This document shows, one piece after another, positions 1-7,623 of a stretch of DNA of 32,721 nucleotides (its first letter is position 1; each line of letters starts with the position of its first letter). The translations under genes were made by a program, and so were the position numbers. The notes under the pieces are model-generated. The model did not search any database and was not told the origin of the DNA. It worked only from the letters and a program-made list of their open reading frames with translations. The DNA is from Aquificota bacterium (GTDB lineage: Bacteria; Thermosulfidibacterota; Thermosulfidibacteria; Thermosulfidibacterales; B14-G1). The stretch covers positions 1 through 32,721 of the forward strand of contig WFSI01000031.1 in the NCBI GenBank assembly GCA_015486105.1. Direction: 5' to 3'.

Positions 1-180
1 GGCAAGGCCCATATCGTGGATGGTAGGATTCCCCATACCATCCTTTTGGAACTCTTCACTGATAGGGGCATTGGCACAGAGATAGTACAGTTGGAGGAGG
101 GAGATCGGGGGACGTTAGGTGTAAGGTGGGAGATCGGGAAGGGCAAGATGGAAGACGGGAGGAAGACGGGAGACGGGTGA
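1..180 (+). CDS. argB: acetylglutamate kinase, C-terminal part (5' cut by window edge)
   Basis: Frame 1 reads [37 protein letters not shown]...KTGDG*, matching the ArgB C-terminal motif (K-hIiDGRvpHalLlEiFTdeGiGTeIv). Confidence 0.85.
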   Translation, partial: GKAHIVDGRIPHTILLELFTDRGIGTEIVQLEEGDRGTLGVRWEIGKGKMEDGRKTGDG

Positions 181-313
181 GGCAAAAGAGAGTTAATTAG
201 TTGAAATAGGTTAAATAGTTGGAATGAGTGAAATTTCCTCCCAACTTGTCGTACGTTTTCTACTATGTTTTTGTCTTTTCGCTTTTGACCTTTGGCTCAA
301 TGGGAGGTGTTAG

Positions 314-946
314 TTGCCGGGCTTGTTTATCGTCTTTGAAGGTATTGAGGGGTCGGGCAAGACGCTTCAATTAAAACTGTTGGCTCGGTATCTCAGGAAG
401 AAGGGCATAAAGCCTCTGGTGACCCGAGAGCCTGGGGGAACCAGGCTGGGAGAGGGGATCCGTAGGCTTCTTTTGAAAGATGGGAACCCTTCTCCCCGAG
501 CCGAGCTCTTCCTTTATTTGGCCGACCGGGCCCAGCATGTGAAGGAGGTGATCCGTCCTGCCCTGAGGGGGGGCAGGATGGTTCTTTGTGATCGCTACTA
601 TTTCTCTACATTGGCCTATCAGGGCTACGCCAGGGGATTGGATCTTGCCTTTGTGGAGGAGGCTAATGATAGAGCCATTGAAGGTTTCAAACCTCATCTG
701 GTGGTTTTGTTGGATCTTCCTGTAAGAGTGGCTCTGGAGAGGATCAGGGGGAGGTCTTTGGACAGGATGGAGCAGGAGGCCTTCTCTTTTCATGAAAGGG
801 TTAGGGAGGGGTTTTGGGCCCAGGCCCGAAGGGAACCGGATCTCTTTTTGGTCATCGATGGCACCAGAATGCCCGAGGAAGTATTTCAGGAGGTTTTGAA
901 GGGTGTTGGAGTTCGCTTCCCTGAGATGGCGCCCCTCTTATTGTAA
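314..946 (+). CDS. tmk: thymidylate kinase
   Basis: FIVFEGIEGSGKTLQLKLLARYL (P-loop), TREPGGTRLGEGIR and DRYYFSTLAYQGYARG motifs. TTG start after GGGAGGTG. Confidence 0.95.
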   Translation: MPGLFIVFEGIEGSGKTLQLKLLARYLRKKGIKPLVTREPGGTRLGEGIRRLLLKDGNPSPRAELFLYLADRAQHVKEVIRPALRGGRMVLCDRYYFSTLAYQGYARGLDLAFVEEANDRAIEGFKPHLVVLLDLPVRVALERIRGRSLDRMEQEAFSFHERVREGFWAQARREPDLFLVIDGTRMPEEVFQEVLKGVGVRFPEMAPLLL

Positions 947-1418
947 GGGGAATGACCTGGGAAGGATCTTGACAGTTTTTTAAGAGTTCCTGGACGCTGT
1001 ATCCCGTGGTGGGTTCTATCAGATTAGGGGCTAAGGTGGCTAAGGGGAACAGCATAAAACGTCTTCCTTTAAGCCTGGGGTGTGGAAGGGTGAGCCTGGG
1101 GGTTTTTAGGATTACCTCGTCATAAAGGAGAATATCCAGGTCTATGATTCTGGGGCCTCCCGTGCCTTTTTCCTCTCTCCCCAGGGTTTTTTCTATCTGC
1201 TGTAGGGTTTCTAAGAGTGCCATGGGAGACAGGGTTGTTTGGATCTGGACCACGGCGTTGATGAACCAGGGTTGGGGGATGCCAAAGGGTTCGGTTAGAA
1301 ACCAGGGGGATAGGGTCTTTAGGGTGGTGCCCTTTCTTGAGAGGAGCCTTATAGCCGAGCAGCAGTTGTGGATCCTGGATCCTAAGTTTGAACCCAGCGA
1401 TAAGAAAGACTGTGCCAT
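852..1418 (-). CDS. folK: 2-amino-4-hydroxy-6-hydroxymethyldihydropteridine pyrophosphokinase (HPPK)
   Basis: FLSLGSNLGSR, TEPFGIPQPWFINAVVQIQT, and RIIDLDILLYDEV...LTLPHPRLKGRRFMLFPLATLAP motifs. Confidence 0.93.
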   Translation of the reverse strand: MAQSFLSLGSNLGSRIHNCCSAIRLLSRKGTTLKTLSPWFLTEPFGIPQPWFINAVVQIQTTLSPMALLETLQQIEKTLGREEKGTGGPRIIDLDILLYDEVILKTPRLTLPHPRLKGRRFMLFPLATLAPNLIEPTTGYSVQELLKNCQDPSQVIPLTIRGAPSQGSELQHPSKPPEILPRAFWCHR

Positions 1419-1565
1419 ATTTTAATTTTATCAAGGAATGGATGACAAAAGAATAGGGGATGAAGCAGGACTTCCCCCAGGGACTGGCCATTGCATTAGT
1501 TAACATATTCAAATTAAAGGAAGTCTATCTGAAAGCAAGTGAAAAGGTAGTGCATTCCTCTTTTA

Positions 1566-1781
1566 CCCCACAAAATCAACAGATTTTGTGGGGACCCCGT
1601 TCCTCCTCTCTTGCTCATGAATTCGCCGCATGCCCACGTGGAGTGCTGTTCCCGAGTAATTTATAACTCGTGGATTACCTCCTTGGTCGGCTCAGACATG
1701 GGATGCGATCGAAACGCACCGCCCCTTTCCTCCCAGAAAATGGGGGAAGTCCTGGGGGTAAAGACGTTGAAAGGAGCGGTG
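1566..1781 (+). other. putative structured intergenic element, copy A (possible ncRNA or small dispersed repeat)
   Basis: Contains a perfect 12-bp hairpin (1566-1577/1582-1593), a block homologous to copy B (1638-1669), stem GCATgCCCA/TGGGATGC (1628-1636/1699-1706), second homologous block GATCGAAACGCACCGCCCC (1707-1725), and a 12/13-bp stem CACCGCcCCTTTC/GAAAGGaGCGGTG (1717-1729/1769-1781). Confidence 0.6.
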
Positions 1782-1833
1782 GAATTAGATTAAAGTTACG
1801 CAATTGGTATACCGAGCCAAAAGGGGGAAGCAG

Positions 1834-2853
1834 ATGCATATAGTGGGTTTGATAGTCCGGTATCTTTTGGGATTGGGTTATTTAGCTGGGGGTTTGGGGC
1901 TGCTTTTTATCGGGGGATTGGGCCTTTGGGCCAGGAATTGGAAGATTGGAGGGGTAAGTGGTTTCATAGGGCTCTTGGGTTTGTTGGGTGCTTATGAGTC
2001 CTTCACCTTTGCCAGTCCCTTTCTTTTTTGGTTTGTCCTCCTTCTCTTCATTCTGATGTCGGTAGCAGCGGCCCTATATGTCACGGAGCCCGACTTGGGC
2101 ATTATAGACCGCTTTAAATCTCCTAAGAGGCTCCTGAAGGAAGGAAAGAAGGAGAAGGCGGCCATAAAGCTCAAGAGGGGTGGGTGTTACAGGGATGCGG
2201 CTAGGGTGTATGAGGAGCTGGAGTGGCATACCTCTGCGGCCCTTTGTTACGAGGAGGCGGGGGATTGGGATAAAGTGGCTGAACTCTATCTTTTGATTGC
2301 CGAAAAGGAGGAAGACGGGGAGTACTATTTGAGAAAGGCCCGGGAGATCTTTGAAGAAAAGCTACAGGACTTTACCAGGGCAGCTCAAGTGTTGGAGAAG
2401 CTGGCTGAGACAGAGGGTTGGTACTGGGAAGATGCCGCCAGGGACTGGGAGAAGGTGGGAAGCGACAAGGCTGTTCGCAGGTGCTGGAAGAAGGCTCTGA
2501 AGTATTACCAGGAGAGGGTAAAGGAGGATGATCCCGTGTTCTTGAGCGATGTGGCGGATATTTCCGAACGCCTTGGCTTAAAGGACGATGCTGTAGCCTC
2601 TTATAAGGAGTTCCTTAAATACTGCCAGGATATGGTGGAGAAGGAAGAGAAGGGGTGGCTGCGCCATGTGGTGGAGGTCAATTACGCCTTGGCTAGGATT
2701 ACAGGGGATGAGGGCTTCAAGGAAGAAGGGGACAAGACCTTGGAGAAATACAAGTTCTATCTGGACGAGGTGATCAAGAGTGAGGAGTATAAGCAGGAAC
2801 TCCTGGACGAAGTGAAACGGTGGCTCACAGAGAGGGTGGAGAGGAGACCCTAA
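1834..2853 (+). CDS. membrane protein with N-terminal TM helices and a TPR-like helical cytoplasmic domain
   Basis: ORF 1804-2853. ATG at 1834 follows AAGGGGGAAG. Two to three hydrophobic N-terminal segments, then repeated helical units of the type RDAARVYEELEWHTSAALCYEEAGDWDKVAELY. Confidence 0.75.
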   Translation: MHIVGLIVRYLLGLGYLAGGLGLLFIGGLGLWARNWKIGGVSGFIGLLGLLGAYESFTFASPFLFWFVLLLFILMSVAAALYVTEPDLGIIDRFKSPKRLLKEGKKEKAAIKLKRGGCYRDAARVYEELEWHTSAALCYEEAGDWDKVAELYLLIAEKEEDGEYYLRKAREIFEEKLQDFTRAAQVLEKLAETEGWYWEDAARDWEKVGSDKAVRRCWKKALKYYQERVKEDDPVFLSDVADISERLGLKDDAVASYKEFLKYCQDMVEKEEKGWLRHVVEVNYALARITGDEGFKEEGDKTLEKYKFYLDEVIKSEEYKQELLDEVKRWLTERVERRP

Positions 2854-2881
2854 GGGTCAGCTTTCGATTTCTGCTCGCCTA

Positions 2882-2910
2882 TTGACCTGAAACATGGCAT
2901 TGCCTATATA
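2882..2910 (+). promoter_or_regulatory. sigma70-type promoter of the tRNA cluster
   Basis: TTGACC (2882-2887), 17-nt spacer, TATATA (2905-2910), about 19 nt upstream of the first tRNA. Confidence 0.65.
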
Positions 2911-2928
2911 GAGGCTTGCCTATTTTGA

Positions 2929-3003
2929 CGGGGCGTAGCGCAGGCTGGTTAGCGCACCTGCCTTGGGAGCAGGGGGTCGGAGGTTCAAGTCCTCTCGCCC
3001 CGA
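2929..3003 (+). tRNA. tRNA-Pro(UGG)
   Basis: Acceptor CGGGGCG/CGCCCCG; anticodon arm CCTGC-CTTGGGA-GCAGG; T arm GGAGG-TTCAAGT-CCTCT. Confidence 0.95.
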
Positions 3004-3011
3004 TAAAAAGG

Positions 3012-3088
3012 GCGCCTGTAGCTCAGCAGGATAGAGCAGCGGACTTCTAATCCGCTGGTCGGGGGTTCGAGTCCCTCCAGGCGCGCCA
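3012..3088 (+). tRNA. tRNA-Arg(UCU), CCA encoded
   Basis: Acceptor GCGCCTG/CAGGCGC; anticodon arm GCGGA-CTTCTAA-TCCGC; 3' GCCA. Confidence 0.95.
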
Positions 3089-3113
3089 AAAGAGAAGCTT
3101 GATAAGGAAATAT

Positions 3114-3191
3114 GGTGAGTGTAGCTCAGTTGGTTAGAGCACCGGACTGTGGCTCCGGGGGTCAGGGGTTCGAATCCCCTCACTCACCCCA
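3114..3191 (+). tRNA. tRNA-His(GUG) with G-1, CCA encoded
   Basis: Acceptor GTGAGTG/CACTCAC with G-1 opposite C73; anticodon arm CCGGA-CTGTGGC-TCCGG; 3' CCCA. Confidence 0.95.
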
Positions 3192-3195
3192 AGGT

Positions 3196-3272
3196 GGCCC
3201 GCTAGCTCAATTTGGTAGAGCAACGGACTCTTAATCCGTGGGTTGTAGGTTCGAGTCCTACGCGGGTCACCA
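3196..3272 (+). tRNA. tRNA-Lys(CUU), CCA encoded
   Basis: Acceptor GGCCCGC/GCGGGTC; anticodon arm ACGGA-CTCTTAA-TCCGT; T arm GTAGG-TTCGAGT-CCTAC; 3' ACCA. Confidence 0.95.
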
Positions 3273-4430
3273 ATTTCGTATATACCTCTTTCTCAGGGTG
3301 GCTATAGTGTGTGCTGCTATTCCTTCTCCCCGGCCGGTGAAACCCAATCCCTCTGTGGTGGTGGCTTTGATGTTGATCCTCTGAGTTGGTATGCTTAAGG
3401 CCTGGGCTATACGTTGCTCCATTTCCTTTCTGTAAGGGGCTATTTTGGGCTTTTCCAGTACAAGAGTGGCATCTATGTGGACAATCTCCAAGTTCCTTGC
3501 CTGTAATAGATGGGCTACATCCCTCAGAAACTCTAAACTGGAACGGTCCTTATAGTAGGGGCTGCTGTCGGGAAAGTGGGTACCAATGTCTTTCAACCCC
3601 CCTGCTCCCAAGAGGGCGTCTACTACAGCGTGGCATAAGACATCAGCATCGGAGTGGCCCTGGAGTCCTTTTTCGTGGGGGATTTCTACACCCCCCAGTA
3701 TTAGTCTTCTTCCTTTCACCAGGGGATGGACATCGTATCCAAACCCCGCTTTTATAGGACACTCCAACATGACCCTTATCCTTTCCAAGTCTTGGGGATA
3801 GGTGACTTTAAAGTTGGTTTCTTCTCCCTCTACCCACCATACGGGATGACCCATGGCCTCTACCAGGGTTGCGTCGTCTGTGGCCTCTCGGCCTTCCTGT
3901 AAGGCCCTTTTATAAGCCTCAACGATGATTTCTCTCTGGAAAAACTGGGGGGTTTGGGCGACCCTTAGCCTTTCCCTTTGGAGGGTGCGGATTGTTTGGT
4001 CCTTCTCCACCTCTTTTACTGTGTCTCTCAGGGACAGAACAGGAATAGCTGCTCCCTTATCTTGGGCCTTTTGAATCACCCTGTGGATGAGATGGGAGGA
4101 GGTCAGGGGCCGGGCTCCATCGTGAATCCCTACCAGGGTGCATTTTTCATCCAAAAGCCTTAGGCCTTTCCAAACAGTATCTTGACGCCTTTCTCCGCCG
4201 GGATACATACTTGCTCCCTTGCCAGGAGCCCATCGAGATAAGACTTCCCTTCCCTCCCGTAGGTGATCTTTGTCTACTCCTAAGTAGATGGTTTGGACTA
4301 GGGGGTGTTCTTCAAAGGCTTGCAAGGAATAGGCCACCAAAGGTTTGGAGTCCACGGTCACCCATTGTTTCTGGATGCCTGTCCTTTTTCCTCGACCTGC
4401 TGCCACTATTATGACGGATACTGAGCCCAT
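3267..4430 (-). CDS. ispDF: bifunctional IspD/IspF (MEP cytidylyltransferase / MECDP synthase)
   Basis: IspD N-terminal half (SVIIVAAGRGKRTGIQKQWV, HDGARPL) fused to IspF (GFGYDVHPLVKGRRLILGGVEIPHEKGLQGHSDADVLCHAVVDALLGA). ORF is open to 4514; start placed at MGSVSVIIVAAG by homology. Confidence 0.92.
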   Translation of the reverse strand: MGSVSVIIVAAGRGKRTGIQKQWVTVDSKPLVAYSLQAFEEHPLVQTIYLGVDKDHLREGREVLSRWAPGKGASMYPGGERRQDTVWKGLRLLDEKCTLVGIHDGARPLTSSHLIHRVIQKAQDKGAAIPVLSLRDTVKEVEKDQTIRTLQRERLRVAQTPQFFQREIIVEAYKRALQEGREATDDATLVEAMGHPVWWVEGEETNFKVTYPQDLERIRVMLECPIKAGFGYDVHPLVKGRRLILGGVEIPHEKGLQGHSDADVLCHAVVDALLGAGGLKDIGTHFPDSSPYYKDRSSLEFLRDVAHLLQARNLEIVHIDATLVLEKPKIAPYRKEMEQRIAQALSIPTQRINIKATTTEGLGFTGRGEGIAAHTIATLRKRYIRNW

Positions 4431-4476
4431 TTGGTTTATCGGCTGATAGCGGACGGGATAACTAAAGTTTAGGAGG

Positions 4477-5520
4477 CTATCTTCCCCGTTCCTTAGGGAG
4501 GCCTTCCCTCTCACTCTTTTCCCTTGCTTCTTCCCTTATCCTGCCAAAGATCATGCGACCCGATGGGGTTTGAAGGAGACTGGTTACATCTATCTTTACC
4601 TTTTTGCCGATGTATCCCTTGCCGTTCTCCACAACGATCATAGTGCCGTCGTCTAAGTATCCTACTCCCTGCTGAGGTTCCTTGCCCTGGCGGAGGATAA
4701 AGACCTCCATTTCTTCTCCGGGGAGGACCACTGGCCTTAAGGCCCCTGAGAGTTCGTTGACGTTGAGCACTTCTATATCCTGAAGTTGGGCTATCTGATT
4801 GAGATTGTAGTCGGTGGTGATGATCTTGGCCTTCATCCGTTTGGCCAGCGCGATGAGTTTTTCGTCCACTTCCTGGATTTTGGGGAAGTCTTGGGAAGAT
4901 ACCTTTACCCTAACCGTGTTGTTTTCCTGGAGCCTTTTGAGCACGTCCAGACCCCGTCTTCCTCGGCTTCTTCTCATGGGATCATGGGAGTCAGCTATGT
5001 GTTGAAGCTCTTTGAGGACGAATTGGGGTATGATGAGGGAGCCTTCTAAGAAGCCCGTATCCACTATATCGGCGATGCGCCCGTCAATGATAGCACTGGT
5101 GTCCAGGATTTTGTTGTGCCCCCCCCATCCCAAGGGGAGTTTGTCCCGACCAACCCGGGGGAACTCCACGGATTCGGCTACCCTTACCCCCAGTATGCCT
5201 CCTAAATACCCAAAACAGAGTCCCACAAAGATGTTGAAAAGGGTTCTGGCCCCTGCCAAAGGGAAGCGGATTTCGGCAATATCGATTATGAGGTAGGAGA
5301 GGACGAGTCCCATGGTGAGACCTGTTAGTGCCCCTACAAGGGTTTTTAGGTTAAATTCCAGGACCTTCTGTACCGTGTAAATGAATAGAAGGCCTGCTAC
5401 ACATCCTATGCCCGTTCCCAGGACGGCTCCTTCCACGGAAGGGAGGTAACCCTTTCCCATGAAAAATCCCAAGAGCGCTCCCGAGAGCACTATGGAAAAT
5501 CTGAAGATTAACATTAGCAT
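4477..5520 (-). CDS. PIN/TRAM domain protein with N-terminal membrane segments
   Basis: Hydrophobic N-terminus, then PIN (KILDTSAIIDGRIADIVDTGFLEGSLIIPQFVLKELQHIADS...IITTDYNLNQIAQLQ) and TRAM (GVGYLDDGTMIVVENGKGYIGKKVKIDVTSLLQT). Confidence 0.9.
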   Translation of the reverse strand: MLMLIFRFSIVLSGALLGFFMGKGYLPSVEGAVLGTGIGCVAGLLFIYTVQKVLEFNLKTLVGALTGLTMGLVLSYLIIDIAEIRFPLAGARTLFNIFVGLCFGYLGGILGVRVAESVEFPRVGRDKLPLGWGGHNKILDTSAIIDGRIADIVDTGFLEGSLIIPQFVLKELQHIADSHDPMRRSRGRRGLDVLKRLQENNTVRVKVSSQDFPKIQEVDEKLIALAKRMKAKIITTDYNLNQIAQLQDIEVLNVNELSGALRPVVLPGEEMEVFILRQGKEPQQGVGYLDDGTMIVVENGKGYIGKKVKIDVTSLLQTPSGRMIFGRIREEAREKSEREGLPKERGR

Positions 5521-5521
5521 T

Positions 5522-6040
5522 TTAGTTTTCTCCTTCTCTTTGGAAGAGGCCTTTGAGGAGTTCTTCTGCCTCTTCAGGTGCAATGTGTTTGGCCTCAGAG
5601 ATCTCTCCGATGAGGAACTGCTGAGCGCTTTCCAGTATTTTCCTTTCTCCGAAAGAAAGCTCCTTGTCTTTTCTTAGTTGCATGAGATCTCTGTATACCT
5701 CTGCTACTTCCTCAATGGATCCACTTTTTATTTTATCAGCGTATTCCCTGTGCCTTACAGTCCAGCTCACCTTTTCTTCACCCTGGGGAGTGGGGGGACT
5801 GGTGAGGATGTCTACAATATCCTTAACAGAGCTATCGGTGATAATCTTTCTTAGTCCCACCTTTTCTACCTTCTTTACAGGAACCCGTATCACAACCTCC
5901 TTTTCCAAGATACGAATGGAGAAGAAGGACAGGCTTTCACCTTCTACGGAGATGTCTTCTATTCCCTCTATTATGCCTACACCATGAGCAGGATAAACTA
6001 TTTTGTCTCCTATCTTAAATGTTGCTTCTTCCTTTTTCAT
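5522..6040 (-). CDS. carD: CarD family transcriptional regulator
   Basis: FKIGDKIVYPAHGVGIIEGIEDI...RIPVKKVEKVGLRKIITD-type N-terminus; helical C-terminus SFGERKILESAQQFLIGEIS. Confidence 0.88.
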   Translation of the reverse strand: MKKEEATFKIGDKIVYPAHGVGIIEGIEDISVEGESLSFFSIRILEKEVVIRVPVKKVEKVGLRKIITDSSVKDIVDILTSPPTPQGEEKVSWTVRHREYADKIKSGSIEEVAEVYRDLMQLRKDKELSFGERKILESAQQFLIGEISEAKHIAPEEAEELLKGLFQREGEN

Positions 6041-6053
6041 GGTTACAATCATC

Positions 6054-7397
6054 TCACAAATGCTCCGAAATTTCAAGGGCTTCTTGGACACTGCTAACCC
6101 CTAAGGGTTTTATTTTGGTTTCTTTGGTTATCTTTTCTGCATCAGTAATGGGAAGCATGATCTGAGAAAAACCATGTTTTTCTGCCTCCTTGGCCCTGTA
6201 AAGAGCGCCTTTGGCTCGGCGGATTTCCCCTCCCAACCCCACCTCTCCAAAGACAGCTAAATCCTGGCTTAAGGGTCTTTCATGGAAGCTGGAGACCAAA
6301 GCCAAAAGCACGGCCAGATCCCCTCCTGGCTCAGTGATCCGCATGCCTCCAGGTATGTTGATGAAGATATCCAGGTTCTGAAGCTGAATATCTAAGTGTT
6401 TTTCTGCTACGGCTAGAATAAAAGATATCCTGGTTGGATCTACGCCGGCCATAACCCTTCTGGGCATGCCTATTGAGGAGGGAGATACCAGGGCCTGAAC
6501 CTCTAAGAGGAGAGGTTTGCTGCCTTGGAGGCTGGCTACCACTATGGATCCTGGGGTCCCAATCAGTCTTTCCTGGAGGAAGAGGGCTGAAGGGTCTTTT
6601 ACTTCTTCCAGTCCCCTCTCTGTCATTTCCAGGATAGCCATCTCCATGGTAGGCCCATATCGATTTTTGAGGACCCTGAGGATCCGGTAGGGTTGTCCTT
6701 TTTCCCCCTCCATTTGGAGGACGGTGTCCACCATGTGTTCTAAGGTTTTGGGCCCGGCTAAGCTACCGTCCTTGGTCACATGCCCCACTAAGATCATTGT
6801 GGTGTTGGTGGATTTGGCTACCTCCATGATTTTAGAAGTGGCTTCCCTCACCTGGACCACCGTCCCTGGGGAGGAAGGGAGATCTTCTAAGACCACTGTC
6901 TGTATGGAATCCATAATCATCACCTCAGGCGAGAAGAGTTCCCTTTGGAGGAGTATCTCCTCTATTTGGGTTTCTTGCAGTAGGCAAAGGTTGTGGTTGG
7001 TTCTCCCCAGTCTTTCCGCCCGGAGCTTCACCTGTTGGGGGTTTTCTTCGGCACATACATAAAGGACCTTTTCGCCTTGAGATGCCATAGCCATGGCTAT
7101 TTGAAGGAGGAGGGTGGATTTGCCCACCCCTGGTTCTCCACCCAGGAGGATCAGGCTTCCTCTCACTAGTCCGCCTCCCAATATTCTGCTGCACTCTTGG
7201 AAAGGTAGCTCTCGTCTCTCTTCCCCTTTTATGGGAACCTGATCTAGGGAGAGGTAGTGGGGATGGTGACCCTTTCTCTTTTTGGGGGCGGAAGGAACCA
7301 CCGTGTTCCACTCTCCACAGGATGGGCATTTCCCCATCCATTTGGGCAGTAAAGCACCGCAACTGCTGCAAACATAGCTCTCTTTCTCTTTAGCCAT
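6054..7397 (-). CDS. radA: DNA repair protein RadA/Sms
   Basis: N-terminal zinc finger CSSCGALLPKWMGKCPSCGEWNT, Walker A GGEPGVGKSTLLLQ, KNRYGPTMEMAILEMTERGLEEV, C-terminal Lon-like domain. ORF is open to 7418. Confidence 0.95.
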   Translation of the reverse strand: MAKEKESYVCSSCGALLPKWMGKCPSCGEWNTVVPSAPKKRKGHHPHYLSLDQVPIKGEERRELPFQECSRILGGGLVRGSLILLGGEPGVGKSTLLLQIAMAMASQGEKVLYVCAEENPQQVKLRAERLGRTNHNLCLLQETQIEEILLQRELFSPEVMIMDSIQTVVLEDLPSSPGTVVQVREATSKIMEVAKSTNTTMILVGHVTKDGSLAGPKTLEHMVDTVLQMEGEKGQPYRILRVLKNRYGPTMEMAILEMTERGLEEVKDPSALFLQERLIGTPGSIVVASLQGSKPLLLEVQALVSPSSIGMPRRVMAGVDPTRISFILAVAEKHLDIQLQNLDIFINIPGGMRITEPGGDLAVLLALVSSFHERPLSQDLAVFGEVGLGGEIRRAKGALYRAKEAEKHGFSQIMLPITDAEKITKETKIKPLGVSSVQEALEISEHL

Positions 7398-7572
7398 TAT
7401 CCTCTTTGGGAGAGACAAGCTTTCAATGGGAAGTACTCTCCAGTTTTCATCATTGTTATTTTTAATTATACTCCCCTGTCTTCTTCTTACAAGTTGGGGA
7501 AGAAGGTCTGTTATTGCAAATCTCCGATTACTGGGTTAGGAGAGGTTTTGGCATGGCCCCTTGAATAAAAAA

Positions 7573-7587
7573 TGATAAACATTATCA
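7573..7587. promoter_or_regulatory. Fur-box-like palindrome upstream of resB
   Basis: TGATAA-ACA-TTATCA with exact 6-bp inverted arms, inside AATGATAAACATTATC, which resembles the classical Fur core AATGATAATCATTATC. Confidence 0.5.
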
Positions 7588-7623
7588 ATTGATGAGGCTT
7601 TTGGATAAGGAGGGCTTGATCTG

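Noticed and set aside
1460-1793. Small + strand ORFs 1460-1666 and 1611-1793
   Set aside because: They overlie structured element A, lack recognisable domains, and their sequence is explained by hairpins rather than coding constraint.
2920-3183. Minus-strand ORF containing [22 protein letters not shown]
   Set aside because: Antisense translation of the tRNA cluster; this peptide is a well-known type of spurious annotation opposite tRNA genes.
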